Source: Gammaproteobacteria bacterium (GTDB lineage Bacteria; Pseudomonadota; Gammaproteobacteria; S144-34). Taken from it: a DNA stretch of 5,065 nucleotides. The stretch spans positions 1 to 5,065 of the forward strand of contig WFOW01000199.1 of NCBI GenBank assembly GCA_015487895.1. The letters are read 5' to 3'. The notes under the pieces are model-generated. The model made no database searches. It was not told where the DNA came from and saw only the letters and a list, made by a program, of their open reading frames with translations. This document shows positions 1 to 5,065 of this stretch, in pieces. Every line of letters starts with the position of its first letter. The stretch's first letter is position 1. The translations under genes were made by a program, and so were the position numbers.

Positions 1-695
1 ACCTCCAGGTGGCCCTCATGGAACAGCGCGGGCAGGCGCGCGAGCACCGAGGCCCGGTCCTCCGGGTGCACGTGCCGCTCCCAGAAGCCCGGCGCGAGCG
101 CCGCCTCGCGCCGGTGGCCGAGGAGCGTGCGGACGCCCTCGCTGACATAGGTGAGGCGCCCGAAGGCGCCGCTGCACGGCGTCGCGTAGAGAACCAGCGG
201 GCTGCCGGCCACGAGCTGGCGCATGCGCCCCTCGAGGCGCGCCAGCGCCGCCTCCGCCCGGCGCCGCGCGGTGGTCTCGGTGAGCGCGAGGAGGATCTGG
301 CAGCCCGCGCGCGGATCGCGGGCGAGCACGAGCAGCGAGGCCTCGGCCCAGCGCTCCCGGTCCTCGACGTCCACGAGCCGCACCTCGCCTTCCCAGATCC
401 CGCCATGCCCGAGCGCCGGCGCGGCGGCCTCCAGCAGCGGCCGGCCGGCGTGCTCCACGTGCAGCACGTCCAGACCCCATCCGAGGAGGCGGTCGCGGTC
501 GGCGGCGGCGAGCGCGCAGAAGCGCTCGTTGACCGCGAGGATGCGGCCATCGCCGTCCAGGGTGCACAGCGCGAGATGCGCGGCGACGGCGCGCAGCGCC
601 GAGGCCGAGGGATCGGCGGCCACCAGGGCGGTCCCGCAGTCCGCCTGCGGGGGCCGCTCGAGGGCGCTACTCAGCCGGCTCGGCCTGCCAGGCAT
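1..695 (-). CDS. PAS-domain sensor protein, N-terminal part (runs off the left edge)
   Basis: This open frame has no stop before the window edge and gives 231 residues. Residues 1-35 are a Pro/Arg/Ala-rich leader. About 36-140 form a PAS domain followed by a PAC-like segment (LDGDGRILAVNERFCAL near 46-62, then a strand ending ILLALTETTARRRAEA). A short charged helix (143-160) leads into a second PAS of the PAS_3 type, with FGRLTYVSEG and the hallmark HPEDR at 210-214. The output domain lies outside the window; histidine kinase, GGDEF or PP2C are all possible. No membrane segment is seen, so it is probably cytoplasmic. The ATG at 695 was chosen because GGAGG lies 6 nt upstream; a GTG at 623 is an alternative. 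It overlaps the HsbR-like gene by 29 nt, which suggests coupled translation and perhaps a role as an input to that regulator (inference). PAS identity is fairly sure; function is open. Confidence 0.8.
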   Translation of the reverse strand, partial: MPGRPSRLSSALERPPQADCGTALVAADPSASALRAVAAHLALCTLDGDGRILAVNERFCALAAADRDRLLGWGLDVLHVEHAGRPLLEAAAPALGHGGIWEGEVRLVDVEDRERWAEASLLVLARDPRAGCQILLALTETTARRRAEAALARLEGRMRQLVAGSPLVLYATPCSGAFGRLTYVSEGVRTLLGHRREAALAPGFWERHVHPEDRASVLARLPALFHEGHLE

Positions 696-2409
696 AGACG
701 GCCTCCGCCACGTTGCCCTGCCCGTGATGCTCGACGCGCTCGCACAGCGCCCGCACCAGCGCCAGACCGCGGCCGTGCGCCGCCGTCGCCGGCGTCGAGG
801 CGCGGGCGAGGCGGGCGGCATCGAAGCCGGGGCCCGTGTCCTCGACGGTCAGGCGGAAGGCGCCCCCGTCCGGGCGCGGCTCGTGCTCGAGGCGCAGCCG
901 GATGCGCCCCTCCCGCAGCGCGCCCAGGCGGCGGTCGCGTTCGGCGTAGTAGGCGGCGAAGCCGTCGGCGTCGCGCTTGATGCCGGAGTCGAGACGGAGC
1001 AGGCCGTGCTCGAGGGCGTTCGCCACCAGCTCGCGCAGCACCACGAACAGCGAGTCGCGGTGCGGACCGAGCGCGTGCGCCTCGTCGAGGAAGGCCATGA
1101 GCGCCAGCACCGGGTCGCCGTGGCGCAGCAGCTCCGGCCCCACCTCGAGCTCGACCCGCCAGCGGCCGCGGTCGGCGACGGGTGCGGGCGCACGCCGGGA
1201 ACCGCCCACGGGGACCGTAAGGCCGGCGCAGCGCAGCTCCACGAAGGTCACGTCGTCGGACACCCCCTCGGGGCAGTCCAGGCAGAGCCGCCCGCGCAGC
1301 GCCGCGATCGCATCGTCCGCGCCGTGCGCGAGCAGCAGCGCCTCCAGCCCCTCCTCCCCGAGCGTCCCATCGCCCTCGCGCAGCGGCGCCTCGAGGAGCC
1401 CGTCGGAATAGACGAAGATCCGCTCGGCGGGATCCAGCCGCCAGTGGCGGGGCTCCCAGGCGCGCTCCACGCCCGCCACGCCGAGAGGCGGCTCGTCCGC
1501 GGGCACCCGCCGCAGCCGTCTCTCGGTCGTGTGCAGGACCAGCACGTCCGGCAGGCCGGCGTTGAGCACGCGCACCAGCTCGAGCTCGGGGCTGAGCTCC
1601 ACCAAGGCGGCCGCGAGGAACATGCACGGGCCCAGCCCCTGGCGCAGGCGCCGGTCGATGGTGTCAGCCACGGCGGCGAGCGGAAAGCCCTTCGCCGTCA
1701 TGGCGTAGAAGATGTCCGCGGTGGGCACGGCCCCGAGCGCGGCCGGCAGGCCGTGGCCCGTGAAGTCGCCCACCAGCAGGCGCTGGCGGCCGTCGGGCGT
1801 GCGCGCCGCGAGCACCAGGTCGCCGCAGAACTCGGCCGCCGGCACCTGCAGGCGGCGCAGGTTCGGGGGATCCTCCTCCCCGCGCGCCACCAGGCGCGCG
1901 AACACCCGCTTGGCGAAGTCGTCCTCGTAGTCGCGGCGGCGCTTGTGGGCGGCGAGCGCATCGCGCTGGCGGCGCACCTCCTCGTGCAGGGCGCGGGTGC
2001 GCATCCAGGCGCGCAGCTTCGCCGCCAGCACCGCGCGGCCGTAGGGCTTGACGAGGAAGTCGTCTCCGCCGGCGGCCAGGCACTCGGCGAGCTCGACCTC
2101 GTCGTCCACCGCAGTGACGAAGATGATCGGCACGATCGCGTCCTCCTCGCCGCGGCGCCGCAGGCGGCGCGCGACCTCCGGCCCGTCCATGCCCGGCATG
2201 AGCACGTCGAGCAGCACCATGTCCGGCCGGTGCGCCTCGCAGGCGGCAAGCGCCCCGGGCCCGTCGGCCGCCTCGACCACGTCGCAGCCCTCGAGCAGCA
2301 CCAGCTCGCGCAGCAGCATGCGGCTGGCAGGGTCGTCGTCGACCACCAGCACCAGCGGACGGCGTGCCGCCCCGGCCCCGTCCCGGCCCTCGCGCACGCG
2401 CGTGTCCAT
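667..2409 (-). CDS. HsbR-like response regulator: REC - PP2C/SpoIIE phosphatase - HATPase serine kinase
   Basis: 580 residues, cytoplasmic. REC domain (about 18-140): acidic D24-D26, phosphoacceptor D68 in LLDVLMPGMDG, T99 and K121 in LVKPYG. A charged helix (140-175) leads to a SpoIIE/PP2C phosphatase (about 185-395) with metal-binding motifs GD (D197), GDFTGHG (D215), YSDG (D336) and SDD (D386). The C-terminal GHKL ATPase (about 430-575) has an N-box ELVANALEHG (E460, N464), EDTGPGF (D524) and HGRGLAL. The order equals Pseudomonas HsbR, a dual kinase/phosphatase of an STAS antagonist switched by REC phosphorylation. The segment LDSGIK...FAAYYAERDRRL after the N-box looks typical of this family. 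All catalytic residues are present, so both activities are expected. It starts 3 nt after the STAS stop without a clear Shine-Dalgarno, so coupled translation is likely; the exact start could be a few codons later. The architecture is secure; the hsbR symbol is withheld because orthology is untested. Confidence 0.93.
   Translation of the reverse strand: MDTRVREGRDGAGAARRPLVLVVDDDPASRMLLRELVLLEGCDVVEAADGPGALAACEAHRPDMVLLDVLMPGMDGPEVARRLRRRGEEDAIVPIIFVTAVDDEVELAECLAAGGDDFLVKPYGRAVLAAKLRAWMRTRALHEEVRRQRDALAAHKRRRDYEDDFAKRVFARLVARGEEDPPNLRRLQVPAAEFCGDLVLAARTPDGRQRLLVGDFTGHGLPAALGAVPTADIFYAMTAKGFPLAAVADTIDRRLRQGLGPCMFLAAALVELSPELELVRVLNAGLPDVLVLHTTERRLRRVPADEPPLGVAGVERAWEPRHWRLDPAERIFVYSDGLLEAPLREGDGTLGEEGLEALLLAHGADDAIAALRGRLCLDCPEGVSDDVTFVELRCAGLTVPVGGSRRAPAPVADRGRWRVELEVGPELLRHGDPVLALMAFLDEAHALGPHRDSLFVVLRELVANALEHGLLRLDSGIKRDADGFAAYYAERDRRLGALREGRIRLRLEHEPRPDGGAFRLTVEDTGPGFDAARLARASTPATAAHGRGLALVRALCERVEHHGQGNVAEAVYAWQAEPAE
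702..706 (-). promoter_or_regulatory. Shine-Dalgarno GGAGG of the PAS sensor gene
   Basis: A perfect GGAGG on the coding strand sits 6 nt before the ATG at 695, inside the last codons of the HsbR-like gene. It decides the start of the PAS gene and shows that the overlap is probably genuine. Confidence 0.6.
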
Positions 2410-2412
2410 GGC

Positions 2413-2712
2413 TCAGTCCATCTGGAACAGCTTGTCGAAGCGCGAGATCTCCAGCACGCGCCGGATGCCGGGCGCGGCGCCCGTGATGCGCACGCGGGCA
2501 CCGTCGCCGCCGAGGCGGTCGCGCAGCACCAGCAGCATGCCGAGGGCCGAGGAGTCGAGCGCCTCGACCCCGCTGAGATCCACCACGCAGCCGCTCGCGC
2601 CGTCCAGCTCCTCCAGTGCGCGCCGGAAGTCCTCGTGCAGCGAGAAGTCGAAGACGCCGCGCACGCGCAGCCGCGCCGTGCCGCCCTCCTGCCTCACCAG
2701 CTCGATCGCCAT
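2413..2712 (-). CDS. STAS-domain anti-sigma-factor antagonist (HsbA/SpoIIAA-like)
   Basis: 99 residues, one STAS domain over the full length, matching the family's usual size. The signature [10 protein letters not shown] (51-60) aligns with the SpoIIAA phosphorylation loop (DSSGLG). Ser55, the second serine, corresponds to the phosphorylated Ser58 of Bacillus subtilis SpoIIAA; Ser54 is the neighbour. The early strand ([16 protein letters not shown]) and late strand (ARVRITGAA) complete the fold. It is a soluble switch protein: by family rule the dephosphorylated form binds a partner (anti-sigma factor, FlgM-like protein or diguanylate cyclase) and the phosphorylated form lets go. The adjacent REC-PP2C-HATPase protein is the obvious kinase and phosphatase. 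The start is supported by AAGGAG 7 nt upstream within a purine-rich leader. The gene is separated from the receptor gene by 28 nt and from the HsbR-like gene by 3 nt. The partner cannot be identified in this window. Confidence 0.93.
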   Translation of the reverse strand: MAIELVRQEGGTARLRVRGVFDFSLHEDFRRALEELDGASGCVVDLSGVEALDSSALGMLLVLRDRLGGDGARVRITGAAPGIRRVLEISRFDKLFQMD

Positions 2713-2740
2713 CGCCTTTCTCCTTCCTTTCTTCCTGCCC
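2713..2740 (-). promoter_or_regulatory. Purine-rich leader and ribosome binding site of the STAS gene
   Basis: This 28-nt gap reads almost purely A and G on the coding strand for most of its length. AAGGAG lies at 2720-2725, 7 nt before the ATG, and a further AGGAAG lies upstream. It is the strongest-looking ribosome binding site in the window and would allow the small switch protein to be made in excess over its modifying enzyme (inference). No promoter elements are seen in it. Confidence 0.6.
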
Positions 2741-3931
2741 TCAGAACAGCTCCACCTCGCCGGCGTCCATGGCCTCCTGGCGCGCGGGCTCCGCGGCCTC
2801 CTCCCGCCAGGCGGCGCGCAGCTCCGCGAGCGCCTGGCGTGCGCGCTGCGGATCCGCCGGCAGCTCCGCCAGCACCCGCTCCAGCGCCTCCAGGCGGCGC
2901 AGGCGGCGCTCGCCGTGCTCCAGCGCCTGGCGGGCGATGTCCTCGAACTGGAGCGCCCGCACGGCGATGGCGACCTGCTCGCGGATGCCCTCGTTGATCT
3001 CGCCGACGCGCTCGAGGCCCTCCCCCATGGCGCGGTTGAGGTCCTCGATCTGCGCCAGCATGCGGTCGACCCGGTCCTTGGCGGAGATGGCGACGTTCAT
3101 GTCGCGCGAGGCCACCTCGCCGATGATGCCCTTGACGGCGTCCACGCTCTCCTTGGTCTTGTGCACCGCGTCGCGGATCTGCTCGTTGAAGCGGTGGGAG
3201 CGCTGCGAGAGCTTGCGCACCTCGTCGGCCACGACGGCGAAGCCGCGCCCGTGCTCGCCGGCGCGCGCGGCCTCGATGGCAGCGTTCAGCGCCAGCAGGT
3301 TCGTCTGGCTGGCGATCACCTTGACCTCGTCGACCAGCCCGAAGATGGCATCCATCTCGCGCACCATGTCGTCGATCCGGTAGACGACCTCGATGCTCTG
3401 CTTGCTCACCTGCACCAGCAGGTCCACCAGGTACTGGAGGACCTCGCTGGTCTCGGCGGCGAAGGCCTGGACGCTCAGCCGCTCGCCCTCCTCCTCCTCG
3501 CCGACCGTGGCGTCCTGCACGCTGCTCACCAGCTCCCCGACGAGGCGTGCCTGCCCGTCCGTGCGCTCGTGCAGCGCCTGGAAGGCGCCGTTGAGCGAGA
3601 CCACCGCGTCGCCGACCAGCGACCGCACGCGCCCGATCCCCTCGCGGACGGCCGCCGCCTCCTCGGCGAGCAGGGCCGCGAGCTCCGCGGCGAGCCCCTC
3701 CTCGACCGGGGCTCCGGCACGCTCGCCCGGCGCCGCGGCCCCTGCGGCCTGCACCGGCTCCCGGCGCGGCGCGCGCGCCTGCCACCACCAGCCCGCCAGC
3801 GCCAGCCCCGTGACGGCGACCGCCGCCCAGCCCCCGGCGAGCCAGGCGGCCGGCGCCAGCACCGCGCCCGCGGCCACCGGGGCCGCACCGGGCCCCCTCC
3901 ACCATGCCACCTGCCTGCGCTCCTCTCCCAT
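2741..3931 (-). CDS. Sensorless methyl-accepting chemotaxis protein-like signalling protein with a membrane hairpin
   Basis: 396 residues. Residues 15-50 are a hydrophobic stretch broken by LAGGW, long enough for two helices with a tight turn; Arg flanks on both sides (5-12, 53-57) predict both ends inside. There is no periplasmic ligand domain and no HAMP. A proline/alanine linker (55-75) leads to a long helical region. The hallmark chemoreceptor hairpin tip, which contacts CheA and CheW, lies at about 195-245 ([18 protein letters not shown], then [18 protein letters not shown]). The descending helix ends in [10 protein letters not shown] (326-335), which resembles the CheZ active helix. The protein ends EVELF rather than the NWETF tether of enteric receptors. 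The ATG at 3931 overlaps the cheB stop as TGATG and has GGGGGGAG 4 nt upstream; this beats an upstream in-frame ATG at 4072 that lies inside cheB. It may couple chemotaxis to the partner switch (inference). The receptor signalling domain is certain; the stimulus is unknown. Confidence 0.9.
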   Translation of the reverse strand: MGEERRQVAWWRGPGAAPVAAGAVLAPAAWLAGGWAAVAVTGLALAGWWWQARAPRREPVQAAGAAAPGERAGAPVEEGLAAELAALLAEEAAAVREGIGRVRSLVGDAVVSLNGAFQALHERTDGQARLVGELVSSVQDATVGEEEEGERLSVQAFAAETSEVLQYLVDLLVQVSKQSIEVVYRIDDMVREMDAIFGLVDEVKVIASQTNLLALNAAIEAARAGEHGRGFAVVADEVRKLSQRSHRFNEQIRDAVHKTKESVDAVKGIIGEVASRDMNVAISAKDRVDRMLAQIEDLNRAMGEGLERVGEINEGIREQVAIAVRALQFEDIARQALEHGERRLRRLEALERVLAELPADPQRARQALAELRAAWREEAAEPARQEAMDAGEVELF

Positions 3932-3935
3932 CACG

Positions 3936-3943
3936 CTCCCCCC
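3936..3943 (-). promoter_or_regulatory. Shine-Dalgarno GGGGGGAG of the receptor gene
   Basis: A G-rich site on the coding strand lies within the last codons of cheB, 4 nt before the ATG of the receptor at 3931. Together with the TGATG stop/start overlap it supports coupled translation and fixes the receptor start. Confidence 0.55.
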
Positions 3944-4588
3944 TTTCCCGTGGCGGCCGCCCTGCCCTGGGGTCCGGCCTCCGCCAGCTCCAGCGCGCGC
4001 GCCGCGATGCGCCCGAGCGGCAGCACCTCCTCGGCGGCGCCCAGGCGCACCGCCGCGCCCGGCATGCCCCACACCACGCTCGTCGTCTCGTCCTGCGCCA
4101 GGGTGCGCGCGCCCGCCTCGCGCATCTCCAGCAGGCCGCGCGCGCCGTCCTCGCCCATGCCCGTGAGCAGCACGCCGACCGCGTTGGGGCCCGCCGCCTG
4201 CGCCACGGAGCGGAACAGCACGTCCACCGACGGCCGGTGGCGGTTGACGGGGGCGCCGTCCGAGAGCCGGCAGTGGTAGCGCGCGCCGCTGCGCTCGACG
4301 AGCAGGTGACGGTCGCCGGGGGCGACATAGGCGTGGCCCGGAAGGATGGGCGCGCCGTCCTCGGCCTCGCGCACCACCAGCGCGCAGGCCCCGTCGAGAC
4401 GCCGCGCGAAGGGCCCGCTGAAGGCGGCCGGGATGTGCTGGGCGATGACGATCCCCGGCGCGTCCGGCGGCAGCGCCGCAAGCAGCGCGCGCACCGCCTC
4501 GGTGCCCCCGGTGGAGGCGCCGATGGCGACGATGCGGTGCGTGGTGCGCAGCGCCCGCGGCGGGCGGGCGCGCGGGAGCACCGCATCG

Positions 4589-4600
4589 GCGCCGCGGCGC
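4589..4600. repeat. Perfect 12-bp GC palindrome at the cheB frame break
   Basis: GCGCCGCGGCGC reads identically on both strands and consists only of G and C. It lies exactly in the linker stretch where the CheB reading frame changes (about 4577-4612). Such a self-complementary GC run is prone to polymerase slippage and base-calling compression, so it is the natural site for a lost base. Confidence 0.7.
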
Positions 4601-5001
4601 GCACCTTCTCGATCAGCGTCTCGGCGTAGGCGCGCATCCCGTGCACCACGTCCACCGCCGGCTTGGTGACGAAGTCCACCGCGCCCAGCTCCAGCGCCTC
4701 CAGCGTCTCCTCGGCGCCCTGCGCCGTCAGCGAGGAGACCATGACCACCGGCATGGGCCGCAGGCGCATCAGGTTGCGCAGGAAGGTGAGCCCGTCCATG
4801 CGCGGCATCTCGACGTCGAGCGTGAGCACGTCCGGATTCAGCCGCTTGATCTTGTCGCGCGCCACGTAGGGGTCGGGCGCCGTGCCCACCACCTCGATGT
4901 CGGGCGCCGACCCGAGGATCTCGGCGAGGAGCTGGCGCATGACGGCGGAGTCGTCCACCACCAGCACCCGGATCCGCCTGCCCGTCTCCGCCATCGCCCC
5001 G

Positions 5002-5006
5002 CCCTC
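5002..5006 (-). promoter_or_regulatory. Shine-Dalgarno GAGGG of cheB
   Basis: GAGGG on the coding strand overlaps the TGA stop of the preceding gene and stands 7 nt before the cheB ATG at 4994. It supports that start over an in-frame ATG at 5030, which would place 12 extra residues inside the upstream gene. Confidence 0.5.
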
Positions 5007-5065
5007 AGTCCCACAGCTCCACCGAGCCACGCGGCGCCGCCGCCTCGAGCGTGTGCAGGTAGTCC
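5005..5065 (-). CDS. cheD: Probable CheD C-terminus (receptor glutamine deamidase), last 19 residues
   Basis: Only the end of the gene is present: [19 protein letters not shown] and a TGA stop, 10 nt before the cheB ATG. The identification as CheD rests on position (cheD immediately before cheB is a common proteobacterial order) and on the tail, since gammaproteobacterial CheD proteins often end in a short VELF-like motif. CheD deamidates specific receptor glutamines to glutamates, making the sites that CheR and CheB then modify. The catalytic Cys and His are outside the window, so nothing in the visible part proves activity. Another chemotaxis gene such as cheR remains possible. Confidence 0.55.
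   Translation of the reverse strand, partial: DYLHTLEAAAPRGSVELWD

Larger units (their letters stand above)
3931..4994 (-). pseudogene. cheB: cheB, receptor protein-glutamate methylesterase/glutamine deamidase, with an apparent 1-nt frameshift
   Basis: CheB removes methyl groups from chemoreceptor glutamates and deamidates glutamines, driving adaptation when phosphorylated by CheA. The REC domain is in one frame (4994 to about 4600): D14/D15, phosphoacceptor D60 in [15 protein letters not shown] near 85-88 and K111. The catalytic domain is in another frame (about 4581 to 3931): GASTGG with the nucleophile Ser, IAQHIP with His, and [12 protein letters not shown] with Asp, which is the complete triad. 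The frames part in the interdomain linker at about 4577-4612; one missing base explains it, and restoring it gives a protein of about 355 residues, normal for CheB. Both domains look fully conserved, so a sequencing or assembly error is more likely than decay. The ATG at 4994 has GAGGG 7 nt upstream. The gene follows probable cheD by 10 nt and overlaps the receptor start by 1 nt. Confidence 0.9.

Noticed and set aside
16..567. A 183-codon minus-strand frame over the PAS gene
   Set aside because: It is Arg-rich nonsense. The neighbouring minus-strand frame, open from 695 to the window edge, encodes two recognizable PAS domains and has a good ribosome site.
223..2997. A 924-codon open frame on the plus strand, with further long plus-strand frames (9-980, 2048-4279, 3904-4629)
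   Set aside because: They lie antisense to genes with clear catalytic motifs, have Arg/Ala/His-rich content without any recognizable domain, and arise because stop codons are rare at this GC content.
3931..4072. Upstream ATG at 4072 as the receptor start, adding 47 residues
   Set aside because: It lies deep inside the CheB catalytic domain, the added residues are Gly/Arg-rich nonsense, and the ATG at 3931 has a Shine-Dalgarno and a stop/start overlap.
2694..4580. Continuation of the CheB REC frame through the receptor gene as one 778-residue protein
   Set aside because: After about 4600 the translation is low-complexity Arg/Ala/Gly/Pro sequence with no domain, while the proper catalytic domain and receptor are in other frames. 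It is a GC artefact of the frame break.
4589..4600. The GC palindrome as a transcription terminator or operator
   Set aside because: It has no spacer loop and no T-run, lies inside cheB coding sequence, and is easily explained by the GC-rich codons of the linker.
4577..4612. Programmed -1 ribosomal frameshifting in cheB
   Set aside because: The direction would restore the frame, but there is no X-XXY-YYZ slippery run and no known precedent for cheB. A lost base in a palindromic GC run is simpler.
1..5065. CRISPR arrays, tRNA or rRNA genes, insertion sequences, attachment sites, origins
   Set aside because: No repeat-spacer pattern, cloverleaf-like segment, transposase motif or terminal inverted repeats were seen. 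Coding genes fill essentially the whole window.

Overview
The window is very GC-rich (by eye about three quarters G+C, with third codon positions nearly all G or C). It carries a single gene string, all on the minus strand, with almost no intergenic DNA. Gene content and protein style point to a flagellated, high-GC proteobacterium, most likely a gammaproteobacterium of the Ectothiorhodospiraceae/Chromatiales kind. That placement is inference from family resemblance, not a database match.

In transcription order (high to low coordinates) the genes are: the last 19 codons of an upstream gene that is probably cheD (5005-5065); cheB, the receptor methylesterase (3931-4994), which carries an apparent one-base frameshift in its interdomain linker; a short membrane-hairpin chemoreceptor-like protein with no sensor domain (2741-3931); a 99-residue STAS anti-sigma-factor antagonist of the HsbA/SpoIIAA type (2413-2712); a 580-residue HsbR-like response regulator with REC, PP2C/SpoIIE phosphatase and HATPase/serine-kinase domains (667-2409); and the start of a PAS-domain sensor protein that runs off the left edge (1-695). 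Junctions are tight (10 nt, 1-nt overlap, 28 nt, 3 nt, 29-nt overlap), so one operon with translational coupling is likely. No promoter or terminator is visible inside it.

The left part forms a partner-switching module. The REC domain of the HsbR-like protein should decide whether it phosphorylates or dephosphorylates the STAS protein on Ser55, and the STAS protein would then act on an unseen partner. The right part is the adaptation arm of chemotaxis (CheD deamidase, CheB methylesterase). The receptor-like protein sits between the two and may link them. The order STAS then REC-PP2C-kinase matches hsbA-hsbR of Pseudomonas, but a PAS sensor occupies the place held there by hptB.

The points most worth a second look are the cheB frameshift at a perfect 12-bp GC palindrome, a CheZ-like FxD(I/L)xxQ motif in the C-terminal part of the receptor, the shared VEL(F/W) tails of the receptor and CheD, and the partner switch inside a chemotaxis operon. 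The long open frames on the plus strand are GC-driven antisense shadows.
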